Positions 1-6,119 of a stretch of DNA of 14,627 nt are shown piece by piece (within the stretch, counting starts at the first letter, position 1; each line of letters begins with the position of its first letter). The notes beneath the pieces were generated by a model. It was not told the origin of the DNA and made no database searches. It saw only the letters and a program-made list of their open reading frames with translations. Origin of the DNA: Trichothermofontia sp037445115 (lineage in GTDB: Bacteria; Cyanobacteriota; Cyanobacteriia; B231). The stretch lies in the NCBI GenBank assembly GCA_037445115.1, contig JBBILC010000125.1, positions 1 through 14,627 on the forward strand. Direction: 5' to 3'. The position numbers and the translations under genes were made by a program.

Positions 1-2
1 TG

Positions 3-56
3 GCCAGTGGTGAGTCGGCTCCGGTGGCCCTCGTGGCTCCCAGCATCAACGGCTAA
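3..56 (+). CDS. C-terminal tail of an unidentified gene (partial)
   Basis: An open frame runs from the left edge to a TAA at 54-56 and would end a protein in ...APVALVAPSING. It is followed 35 bp later by a strong intrinsic terminator, which fits the end of a transcribed gene. The fragment is only 17 codons, so no family can be named. A second frame, starting at base 1 and stopping at 67-69, is also open but has a less natural composition (rich in W, R and P). The choice of frame is a guess based on composition and closeness to the terminator. Confidence 0.3.
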   Translation, partial: ASGESAPVALVAPSING

Positions 57-90
57 TCGCCCTTGCTAGTCACCCCTAGCGTATACAATC

Positions 91-119
91 AAGAGCGCTT
101 CCTTCGGGGGGCGCTCTTT
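91..119 (+). terminator. Rho-independent terminator of the upstream gene
   Basis: A perfect 8 bp stem (AAGAGCGC at 91-98 with GCGCTCTT at 111-118) encloses a loop that itself contains CC-TTCG-GG, an extra-stable tetraloop arrangement. It ends in a short T run. It lies just downstream of the stop at 54-56 and only about 20 bp before the start of the next gene, so the next gene's promoter must overlap or precede it, or the gene depends on read-through. TACAAT at 84-89 could be a -10 box, but no convincing -35 box sits at the right distance. Confidence 0.75.
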
Positions 120-133
120 CGCCGCTTAGGAGG

Positions 134-1666
134 TTGGAGCTGAACAATCCGATAACGCATCGTCCGTTTACCTGGGGTTGGCGTGATCTCACCTACCTGT
201 CTGTTTGTCTCGGCTTTTGGTTGATTTTAGCGTTTCTGTCAAGACATCCCCAGCTTGTGTTTCAGTATGATTTCGATGAGGGGTTGACCCTCATTAAAGG
301 GGTATTGTTGCAGCATGGCTACCAACCTTTTCAAGACTTTTGGAGCGATCAACCCCTGGGCTATCCCCGTCTGTACTCACTTTGGTTACAGGTCAGCGAA
401 ACCTCCATCCTATGGGCCAGAAGTCTAACGATGGTGTTTACGGGGTTGCTGTTGGTGAGCCTATATACGTTGTTAAGACGTTATTTGCCACCCTTGCCCA
501 GCAGTCTCGCGATCGTGGCTCTCGTCAACACCAAGCACTTTGTCAACCTCAGTGTGTCCGCCATGATTGGCCTACCCGCCTTGGCTCTGGGCATGGTGGC
601 GTTGGCCCTCGTCCCCCACGATCGCGCTGCGTCTCTATCGGAGAATCGTACTAAGGTTGTCACCGGGCGCGATCTGGCTGCCGTGGCGTGTCTGATTCTG
701 GCGATGCAGATTAAGTTGATGGCAATCTTGCTCTTACCCGGTTGGTTCTGGTTGCAGGCATATTCCTATCGGCGATCGCCGTGGCCCAGTCAGATCAAGT
801 ATTTGCTACTCCAAATCAGCTTTTTAAGCGTAGGCGTGGCCAGCTTGGTGTTGAGTCAATACCTAGGTTGGGAGGAATTGTTCCAAACCCATATTGAAGC
901 ATCTGTAGATAATGTCAGTGGGAGTGGCTGGGAAAAGGTTGCCAATTACCTCAATAAGCGCTTTGCCAGTGATTATTTATTTTTTATCATTTCCTGTTTA
1001 GGAATTGGCAATATTATTTTTTTTAGGAAAAATGTCTTTATCCTGATTTTCCCAACTTTACTCCTATTAACGATTCTATTTTTCTATTATTACCACGAAC
1101 CACTCTGGTTTCATCACTATCCCCTATTTGCGATTCCCCTGATCTATCTCTTCGGGTTTGGGGCAGATTTATTGTTAGGTCTGGCAGCCCATCCCAACTT
1201 TAAAACCTCTCGGATCTGGCAACTATTTTGGCTTGTGCTGCTCGTGGTCCCCTTTGCTCAGCAGGCTAGCCTCGCCTGGGAAGAGTCGGCACAATGGCAG
1301 GCCAAGCGAGTTCAGCAAGAATTTGTAGAAGAACGGGCACTGGTCAACACGATCGTGGCCCATCAAGCAGACACTCGCTACCTTGCGGCTGATCTTCCTA
1401 TTTTTAATTTCCATGCGGGGATTCTACCGATTCCTGATCTGGCGGTTATCTCCGACAAACGCTGGGATTCTGGCCAAATTGATCAAGATCAAATCCTTAA
1501 AGGCTGGCAGCAATACCAGCCGGAACAAATTCTCCTGGGACGCTATAAGAAGAATTTGTTAGTGCATCCTCAGATCATTGATTTTTTACAGCAACACTAT
1601 TTTTTACGCTATGGCAGTGACAGCTATCAACTCTACTGGCCCAAATCCTGGCAAGAGCATGGCTGA
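134..1666 (+). CDS. GT-C type membrane glycosyltransferase (ArnT/PMT-like)
   Basis: This multi-pass inner-membrane protein of about 510 residues has roughly ten hydrophobic segments, the first at residues 19-37. The first periplasmic loop has an acidic pair D48-E49 (in YDFDEG) and a second acid, D72, in a WSDQPLGYPRLYSLW motif. In GT39/ArnT-like enzymes this loop holds catalytic and metal-binding acids, and the D-Q-P element resembles their D-x-P-P motif. Such enzymes move a sugar from a polyprenyl-phosphate donor to an acceptor on the periplasmic face; donor and acceptor here are unknown. The start is uncertain: TTG at 134 touches the AGGAGG at 128-133, whereas CTG at 140 lies at ideal spacing (6 nt) from it. 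Residues 162-172 (DRAASLSENR) are encoded by a short dispersed repeat. Bases 960-1130 are notably AT-rich. The family call is from motifs and topology only. Confidence 0.82.
   Translation: MELNNPITHRPFTWGWRDLTYLSVCLGFWLILAFLSRHPQLVFQYDFDEGLTLIKGVLLQHGYQPFQDFWSDQPLGYPRLYSLWLQVSETSILWARSLTMVFTGLLLVSLYTLLRRYLPPLPSSLAIVALVNTKHFVNLSVSAMIGLPALALGMVALALVPHDRAASLSENRTKVVTGRDLAAVACLILAMQIKLMAILLLPGWFWLQAYSYRRSPWPSQIKYLLLQISFLSVGVASLVLSQYLGWEELFQTHIEASVDNVSGSGWEKVANYLNKRFASDYLFFIISCLGIGNIIFFRKNVFILIFPTLLLLTILFFYYYHEPLWFHHYPLFAIPLIYLFGFGADLLLGLAAHPNFKTSRIWQLFWLVLLVVPFAQQASLAWEESAQWQAKRVQQEFVEERALVNTIVAHQADTRYLAADLPIFNFHAGILPIPDLAVISDKRWDSGQIDQDQILKGWQQYQPEQILLGRYKKNLLVHPQIIDFLQQHYFLRYGSDSYQLYWPKSWQEHG
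618..649 (+). repeat. Short dispersed repeat, copy A (inside a gene)
   Basis: This 32 bp element begins ACGATCGCGC, continues GCGTCT and ends GAGAATCGT. It matches copy D at 13325-13356 in 27 of 32 positions and copy B at 4181-4212 in 24 of 32. Here it lies in frame inside the glycosyltransferase gene and encodes RAASLSENR. Short dispersed repeats with HIP1-like cores are known in filamentous cyanobacteria; membership of a named family is not verified. Confidence 0.65.
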
Positions 1667-1715
1667 GCATAAGTGCTTATTCTCAACTTGACTAATCCCT
1701 GCGATAGCGATCGCT

Positions 1716-1811
1716 AGAGTGGGGTAAGCGTCTCGCCTGCCAAGGGCGTTTAACCTGCCGAACTGAACAGCAGGCAGCCAAAGTATTTCCCACGCTTGCT
1801 TTCCCCGCTCT
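1716..1811. ncRNA. Candidate structured RNA
   Basis: The ends of this 96-base segment pair closely. AGAGTGGGG (1716-1724) pairs with CCCCGCTCT (1803-1811), including one G-U pair. After a 1x1 mismatch, AAGC (1726-1729) pairs with GCTT (1798-1801). Inside, GCCTGC (1735-1740) can pair with GCAGGC (1770-1775), or CCTGC (1754-1758) with GCAGG (1770-1774). The closed stem with a large internal bubble and an inner stem recalls 6S-like RNAs, but I do not recognise the sequence and no promoter or terminator is clear. Strand is undetermined; it may also simply be part of the porin leader. Confidence 0.3.
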
Positions 1812-1986
1812 ATGGATCGCCGCTGTCAGCACCGGACTGGGGATGAGATACTCCTTCTGCCTATTAACCTTCAGCTATCGGACCACTGCGGCTGACCGAC
1901 ACCGGCAGCGAGACGGCTGGTTACGATCGGTACACAGTGCCCTTCTGATTTGCCAGTCTGATATCTTTATATAATTTTGCAAGCTA

Positions 1987-2020
1987 TATTTGCGGGCAAG
2001 AACTATTTGCGGGCAAGAAC
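1987..2020. repeat. 17 bp tandem duplication
   Basis: TATTTGCGGGCAAGAAC occurs twice back to back without mismatch, at 1987-2003 and 2004-2020. It lies 179 bp before the porin start codon. Perfect identity suggests a recent slippage or duplication event. Two other intergenic regions in the window have different tandem repeats with the same 17 bp period. Confidence 0.9.
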
Positions 2021-2105
2021 TGATAGCGATGGGGGGTATGGTCCCTAGCCCCACTCTAGATGGGTAGGTGGATGTATTCACCAAAACAGAGAGATGAGGG
2101 CAAAG

Positions 2106-2134
2106 GATGCTATTCTAGATTCGGTGTTAGCATC
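2106..2134. promoter_or_regulatory. Inverted repeat in the porin upstream region
   Basis: GATGCTA at 2106-2112 and TAGCATC at 2128-2134 are perfect inverted copies, with centres 22 bp apart, close to two helical turns. It could be a binding site for a dimeric regulator or a hairpin in the porin mRNA leader. The placement 65-93 bp before the start codon fits either use. No regulator family was recognised. Confidence 0.3.
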
Positions 2135-2198
2135 ACCTTGAGTTTTAAGACGTTAGATTTTGTATTGTCTTGAGTTTTGGGTGTGAGGATCGAAGATC

Positions 2199-3851
2199 AT
2201 GTTCAGTAATTTAAAAGCTTCACTTTTGGCAACGCCCGGTTTTCTGGGTGCTGCTCTTTTGCTATCCACTGCTGCGATCGCCAGCGAAGTGCCTGGGGGT
2301 GCGCCAGTCGCCTCGGTGTCGCTGGATCAGATCAGCGAATACAGCAACGGCAACGATAGCTTTGTCCGCGCCAGCAGCTCAACCGCAGCCCTGGATCAGG
2401 TCACGTCGGTCACCCAACTCTCCGATGTGCAACCCACCGATTGGGCCTTCCAAGCGCTCCAGTCCTTGGTCGAGAAATATGGATGTATCGTGGGGTATCC
2501 CGACGGGACCTATCGTGGCCAACGGGCGATGACCCGCTTTGAGTTCGCGGCAGGGCTGAACGCCTGTTTGGATCGAGTCAATGAATTGATTGCTGCCGCC
2601 ACAGCAGATCTGGCCACGAAGGAAGATCTGGCTACACTGCAACGGCTCCAGGAAGAATTTGCCGCAGAACTGGCCACGATTCGTGGTCGAGTAGAAAACC
2701 TGGAAGGGCGGGTGGCCCAACTGGAAGCAACCCAGTTCTCCACCACCACCAAACTGAGTGGAGAAGCGATTTTCTCCCTTGGCGCTGCCTGGGGCGGAGA
2801 TAAGGCTGTGCCATCGGGCGCGCCTGATTCCGACAACCTGACCTTCTCCAACCGGATTCGTCTCGCCTTCGATACGAGCTTCACGGGTAGGGATCGCCTG
2901 CGGACTCGCTTGGAAGCCGGTAATGTCCCGAACTTTGCGACGGCCACAGGCACGGACATGTCTCGGCTTGGCTACGATCTCAACAACGGTAACGATATCG
3001 TCCTCAATTACCTTTGGTACCGATTCCCGATCGGGGAGAAGATCACGGCCCACGTCGCGACCTCTGGTGTGGGTGTTGATGACTTCTTCAATATGCTCAA
3101 CCCACTGGAAAGTGGTAGCATGGGTGCCTTGTCCCGCTTTGGCCGCTTTAATCCCCTCTCCCACCGGACAGATAGCAACGCTGGAGCAGCCTTTAACTAC
3201 CAGATCAGCGACAGTGTCCGTTTTTCGGCAGCCTACTTGACGGATGAGGCCAACGATCCAGAAGATAAGAAGGGCCTCTTCAATGGCAACTACTATCTGG
3301 GGACCCAATTGCTCTTTGGCTTTGGCAAGAACTTCAACTTGTCGTTGAACTATGCCAACTCCTACGCCCCTGGCTCTGATGTCAACCTGACCAACAGCAC
3401 CGGTAGCGCTTTTGGTCGGCGTCCATTCGGCGAAGTCGCCACGGAAAGCAATATTTACGGGGTGGGTGCGCAAGCCCGCATTAGTCCCCAATTCATCCTC
3501 TCCGGCTGGTGGGGTTTAACGGATGCACGGGCACAAACCGATGGTGCCTTTGCAGACAAGGGCGATGATGCCACCCTGCAAACCTGGGCGGTGACGTTGG
3601 CCTTCCCCGACCTGGGTAAGAAGGGCAATATGGGTGGTCTGATCTTTGGGATGCCCCCCAAACTGACCAGCAATGACATCAGTGGCCGTCGGGATGAGGA
3701 CACCTCGTTGCATATTGAGGCCCTGTACCGCTTGGCGCTGAACGACAATATTTCGCTAACGCCGGGGGTGTATGTGATTACCAACCCTGAGCATAACAGC
3801 GACAACGATACCATCTGGGTGGGCACGCTGCGCACCACCTTCCGGTTCTAG
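2199..3851 (+). CDS. SLH-domain outer-membrane porin (OprB-like, cyanobacterial 'iron uptake porin' type)
   Basis: The protein has 550 residues. Residues 1-28 are a Sec signal peptide with likely cleavage after AIA. Residues about 71-130 form an SLH domain (DVQPTDWAFQALQSLVEKYG, then GYPDGTYRG and MTRFEFAAGLN), which in this family contacts peptidoglycan or its attached polymer. Residues about 125-176 are a heptad-rich coiled coil. The rest is a beta-barrel of alternating strands ending in the typical C-terminal aromatic residue (RTTFRF), recognised by the BAM machinery. Order and length match the major cyanobacterial porins such as SomA/SomB of Synechococcus and Slr1841 of Synechocystis. These let small solutes and inorganic ions cross the outer membrane; an iron role is known for some members only. 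GAGG lies 10 nt before the ATG, and a strong terminator follows. Codon use is C-rich and regular, as expected for a highly expressed gene. Confidence 0.94.
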   Translation: MFSNLKASLLATPGFLGAALLLSTAAIASEVPGGAPVASVSLDQISEYSNGNDSFVRASSSTAALDQVTSVTQLSDVQPTDWAFQALQSLVEKYGCIVGYPDGTYRGQRAMTRFEFAAGLNACLDRVNELIAAATADLATKEDLATLQRLQEEFAAELATIRGRVENLEGRVAQLEATQFSTTTKLSGEAIFSLGAAWGGDKAVPSGAPDSDNLTFSNRIRLAFDTSFTGRDRLRTRLEAGNVPNFATATGTDMSRLGYDLNNGNDIVLNYLWYRFPIGEKITAHVATSGVGVDDFFNMLNPLESGSMGALSRFGRFNPLSHRTDSNAGAAFNYQISDSVRFSAAYLTDEANDPEDKKGLFNGNYYLGTQLLFGFGKNFNLSLNYANSYAPGSDVNLTNSTGSAFGRRPFGEVATESNIYGVGAQARISPQFILSGWWGLTDARAQTDGAFADKGDDATLQTWAVTLAFPDLGKKGNMGGLIFGMPPKLTSNDISGRRDEDTSLHIEALYRLALNDNISLTPGVYVITNPEHNSDNDTIWVGTLRTTFRF

Positions 3852-3860
3852 GGCTTGCAA

Positions 3861-3895
3861 GGGTGGCTGTTTTAGCTTAAGGCTGGAGACCACCC
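3861..3895 (+). other. Hairpin in the porin 3' UTR
   Basis: GGGTGG at 3861-3866 pairs with CCACCC at 3890-3895, and AGC/GCT can pair inside the loop. It starts 9 bp after the porin stop and lacks a T run, so it is not a terminator itself. It may protect the porin mRNA 3' end, acting before the terminator at 3927-3951. Confidence 0.45.
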
Positions 3896-3926
3896 TCTGC
3901 ATACCTCACACTAAACACGAGCAATG

Positions 3927-3951
3927 ACCGCCTGATCAGGGCGGTTTTTTT
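3927..3951 (+). terminator. Rho-independent terminator of the porin gene
   Basis: A 6 bp GC-rich stem (ACCGCC at 3927-3932 with GGCGGT at 3940-3945) and a 7-base loop are followed by an unbroken run of seven T (3945-3951). This is the strongest terminator in the window, and it separates the porin from the WG-repeat gene. Confidence 0.92.
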
Positions 3952-3952
3952 A

Positions 3953-3986
3953 TGATGCCAATCTTATCGTGATGCCAATTTTATCG
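3953..3986. repeat. 17 bp tandem duplication
   Basis: TGATGCCAATCTTATCG at 3953-3969 is followed directly by a copy at 3970-3986 with one C-to-T change. It starts two bases after the terminator T run and ends 67 bp before the next ATG. Confidence 0.88.
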
Positions 3987-4053
3987 TGAATAAAGCGACC
4001 GACTTCCCACGGGTAGGCTACGATCGCAACACGCGCCTCCTCTTTACCTGCCC

Positions 4054-5193
4054 ATGTTTGTTGAATTTTTGATCTGGCCCAGTCTTTGGGTTCACTTGAC
4101 GTTGGCCAACCAGACACCCCGTGCTGCCCTTCCCCTAGATTGGCTCGATGCCACCCTGCTGATCGCCCAACGCGATCCCAACGTTCGCGCCGCGTCTCCC
4201 CAGCAGAAGCGTGAACTCACTCCGATCGCGCCCCCGGCGATCAAGCGAGAATTTGCAGCGGCTAACGATTTTTCCGAAGGGCTAGCCCTAGTCAAGATCA
4301 ATCAGCAATATGGCTATATCAACCGACAAGGGCAAGTTGTATTGACGATTCCCTTTGAACGGGCGGGTCCCTTTACGGAGGGGTTGGCCCTGGTGCAGCA
4401 GGGCGATCGCTTTGGCTATATCAATCGCCAGGGAAACGTCGTCATTGAACCCCAATTTCACAAGGCGGCCCATTTTTCCGAAGGCTTAGCGGCGGTCCAG
4501 CGTGATCGCGGTGCGCTCTTTGGCTATATCAATCGCCAGGGGCGTTGGGTGATTGCCCCCCAATTTATCTGGGCCGATCACTTTGCCGAGGGGGTTGGGG
4601 CGGTGAAGGATGAGCGCGATCGCTATGGGTTTCAGGATGCGACAGGAAATTGGGTGATCCAACCACAGTTTCCATCTGTGGGCCACTTTTCGGAGGGGTT
4701 GGCCACCGTCCAAGTCGCTGGTGTCGCCTCTCCGCAGGCGAATCCTCAATGGGGCTACCTCGATCGTCGTGGCGAGATGGTCATCCTGCCCCAATATGAT
4801 GGGGCTTTCCCTTTTACCGAAGGATTGGCGCGGGTCAGACAGGGCGATCGCTGGGGCTATCTCGATCGCACCGGCAAGGTGGTGATTCCCTTCCAGTTTG
4901 GCTTTGCTACGGAGTTCGCGGAGGGGTTGGCCCTAGTGCAAGTTGATCGCCGCTGGGGCTACATCGATCGCACGGGCCAGATCGCGATCGCGGCTGAGTT
5001 TGACTGGGGGGATGCCTTTGTGGACGGTAAGGCGTTGGTGAAGGTGGGGCGAAAGTATGGCTACATTGGGCGATCGGGCAACTGGGTGATTCGTCCCCAA
5101 TTTGACGGGGCGGGTCCCTTCTCGGAAGGATTAGCGCGGGTGCAGGTGGGCGATGTCTGGACCTATATTGATGACACGGGCAAGCCGATCTAA
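4054..5193 (+). CDS. WG-repeat (KWG) protein
   Basis: The 379-residue protein is built almost entirely of WG repeats from about residue 72 to the end. Each unit follows the pattern F-x-EGLA-x-V, then (F/W/Y)GY(I/L)(N/D)R-x-G-x-VV/WVI and P-Q-F. Eight GY/GF-containing units are present, plus a last degenerate one (WTYIDDTGKPI). Such repeats are thought to form a beta-rich, propeller-like or solenoid structure for protein binding; no enzymatic residues are evident. Residues 1-20 are hydrophobic but lack a positively charged start, so a signal peptide is only possible. No Shine-Dalgarno is visible before the ATG. Residues 43-53 (VRAASPQQKR) are encoded by a dispersed repeat. Two neighbouring units share an exact 24 bp stretch (4410-4433 and 4518-4541), evidence of recent unit duplication. 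Neighbours do not suggest a partner, and the function is unknown. Confidence 0.92.
   Translation: MFVEFLIWPSLWVHLTLANQTPRAALPLDWLDATLLIAQRDPNVRAASPQQKRELTPIAPPAIKREFAAANDFSEGLALVKINQQYGYINRQGQVVLTIPFERAGPFTEGLALVQQGDRFGYINRQGNVVIEPQFHKAAHFSEGLAAVQRDRGALFGYINRQGRWVIAPQFIWADHFAEGVGAVKDERDRYGFQDATGNWVIQPQFPSVGHFSEGLATVQVAGVASPQANPQWGYLDRRGEMVILPQYDGAFPFTEGLARVRQGDRWGYLDRTGKVVIPFQFGFATEFAEGLALVQVDRRWGYIDRTGQIAIAAEFDWGDAFVDGKALVKVGRKYGYIGRSGNWVIRPQFDGAGPFSEGLARVQVGDVWTYIDDTGKPI
4181..4212 (+). repeat. Short dispersed repeat, copy B (inside a gene)
   Basis: This 32 bp segment matches copy A (618-649) in 24 of 32 positions, sharing TCGCGC, GCGTCTC, AGAA and a final CGT. It is in the same orientation and same reading phase, so both give the peptide RAAS followed by a polar stretch ending in R. 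It lies in the linker before the first WG repeat, where an insertion would be tolerated. It is the more diverged of the two in-phase copies. Confidence 0.5.
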
Positions 5194-5211
5194 CGCTCGC
5201 GATGTTTTTCC

Positions 5212-5259
5212 CAGGAGCGATTTAAGCTCAGGAGCGATTTAAGCTCAGGAGCGATCTAA
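5212..5259. repeat. 17 bp tandem repeat, 2.8 copies
   Basis: CAGGAGCGATTTAAGCT is repeated exactly at 5212-5228 and 5229-5245. A third, partial copy at 5246-5259 has one T-to-C change. The array starts 19 bp after the WG gene stop codon and 68 bp before the next start codon. It contains no hairpin of note. Confidence 0.92.
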
Positions 5260-5326
5260 TAAGTTTGATTGCGAGGAGTGTTGCATAATATTAAGAAATA
5301 TCCCTTGCAAACCTTCAAAGACACCT

Positions 5327-5794
5327 ATGGATCTGCCAATCCCTGATTCGCTGAAATTTGGGCTGAATTTTGTCCATCCCCTCATGATGTGGCTGTTGTT
5401 GGGGCTGTCCCTCTATGCCATGTACCTGGGCATCCAGATTCGCCGCCTTCGTTCGGCGGAAGGGGAAGCCAAAACCGCCCTTGCCAAACAACGCTTTAAC
5501 GAGAAACATCACTTTGTGGGTTCTCTCATCCTCGTCGTGATGGTACTGGGCACGATCGGCGGGATGGGAGTGACCTATCTAAACAATGGCAAACTGTTCG
5601 TTGGTCCCCATCTGTTGGTGGGCCTAGGGATGACTGGGTTAGTGGCCACCACCGCTGCCCTGACCCCGTGGTTGCAGAAGAAACAGGGCTGGGCACGGAA
5701 TGTCCACATTCTGTTTAACGTCGTGCTAGTTGGCTTGTTTGGCTGGCAAGCAGTAACGGGAATGCAAATTGTGCAACGCATCCTCAGCCAGTAG
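5327..5794 (+). CDS. DUF4079 family membrane protein
   Basis: This 155-residue protein has four predicted membrane helices at about residues 12-36, 62-84, 92-114 and 124-147. Size, helix number and well-placed histidines (H17 in FVHP, H61/H62 in EKHHFVG, H95 in GPHLLVG, H127 in NVHILFN) fit the DUF4079 family found in cyanobacteria and plastid-bearing organisms. The four-helix, histidine-rich layout recalls cytochrome b561-like proteins, so haem binding is possible but inferred. The cytoplasmic loop at residues 37-60 is rich in K, R and E. No good Shine-Dalgarno lies before the ATG. The gene appears to be transcribed separately, between a tandem repeat and a 325 bp intergenic region. Confidence 0.88.
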   Translation: MDLPIPDSLKFGLNFVHPLMMWLLLGLSLYAMYLGIQIRRLRSAEGEAKTALAKQRFNEKHHFVGSLILVVMVLGTIGGMGVTYLNNGKLFVGPHLLVGLGMTGLVATTAALTPWLQKKQGWARNVHILFNVVLVGLFGWQAVTGMQIVQRILSQ

Positions 5795-5817
5795 CAGAAG
5801 TCATACATTGATATATT

Positions 5818-5841
5818 GAGCTACATACTGAGCTACATACT
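5818..5841. repeat. 12 bp tandem duplication
   Basis: GAGCTACATACT occurs twice in a row, at 5818-5829 and 5830-5841, followed by a decayed third start (GGGTTACT). It sits 23 bp after the DUF4079 stop codon. Confidence 0.8.
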
Positions 5842-5846
5842 GGGTT

Positions 5847-5887
5847 ACTTTAGAGCACTGATGCTCAGTAGATCACAACTCTAAAGT
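5847..5887. other. Nested hairpin downstream of the DUF4079 gene
   Basis: ACTTTAGAG (5847-5855) and CTCTAAAGT (5879-5887) form a perfect 9 bp stem. Within the 23-base loop, ACTGA (5857-5861) and TCAGT (5865-5869) form a second stem with a TGC loop. There is no T run on either side, so it is not a standard terminator. It may be an mRNA 3'-end stabiliser, part of a small RNA, or a mobile-repeat remnant. Confidence 0.5.
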
Positions 5888-6119
5888 GGGATAGCCATCT
5901 GAGTCTATCGAGGACTCGGCTTTCTGGCAGGATGCCTATCCTACTGATTCCTTTTCGATCTACTGGTGCTAGAATGCAGGCGCTCATGTCATCGGTGGTG
6001 AGGTTTGAAACAGGCCATCTCTGCTTGTGATACCTCCTCTAAGGTTACCCGGTTTTTCATGGGCAAAATTCGCCAATGAGCTAACTATCAACACTTAATT
6101 AATATTTTGATGATTTTAT

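Larger units (their letters stand above)
1667..2198. other. 532 bp intergenic region upstream of the porin gene
   Basis: No convincing gene is seen. The region holds a HIP1 octamer at 1707-1714, a strongly paired segment at 1716-1811, a 17 bp tandem duplication at 1987-2020, a 7 bp inverted repeat at 2106-2134, and two copies of CTTGAGTTTT at 2137-2146 and 2169-2178. A weak Shine-Dalgarno (GAGG, 2185-2188) sits 10 nt before the porin ATG. The length suggests a long 5' leader, an unannotated small RNA, or both. No tRNA, RNase P, SRP or tmRNA signature was recognised. Confidence 0.6.
5795..6119. other. 325 bp intergenic region
   Basis: No gene is seen. It holds a 12 bp tandem duplication at 5818-5841, a nested hairpin at 5847-5887, a weaker 5 bp inverted repeat (GAGTC/GACTC) near 5900-5916, and an AT-rich stretch with TTAATTAA at 6095-6102 just before the next start codon. 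No T-run terminator for the DUF4079 gene was found. Confidence 0.6.

Noticed and set aside
1875..2084. - strand open frame of 69 codons before the porin
   Set aside because: It spans the 17 bp tandem duplication, has no ribosome site or family resemblance, and lies in a region with non-coding structure.
2379..3491. Long - strand open frame (370 codons) opposite the porin gene
   Set aside because: It mirrors the codon pattern of the well-supported porin gene on the other strand, has no recognisable domain, and has an implausible composition. It is a shadow of biased codon use.
1987..5259. CRISPR array interpretation of the 17 bp repeats
   Set aside because: The units are directly adjacent without spacers, differ between loci, and are too short; no cas genes are present.
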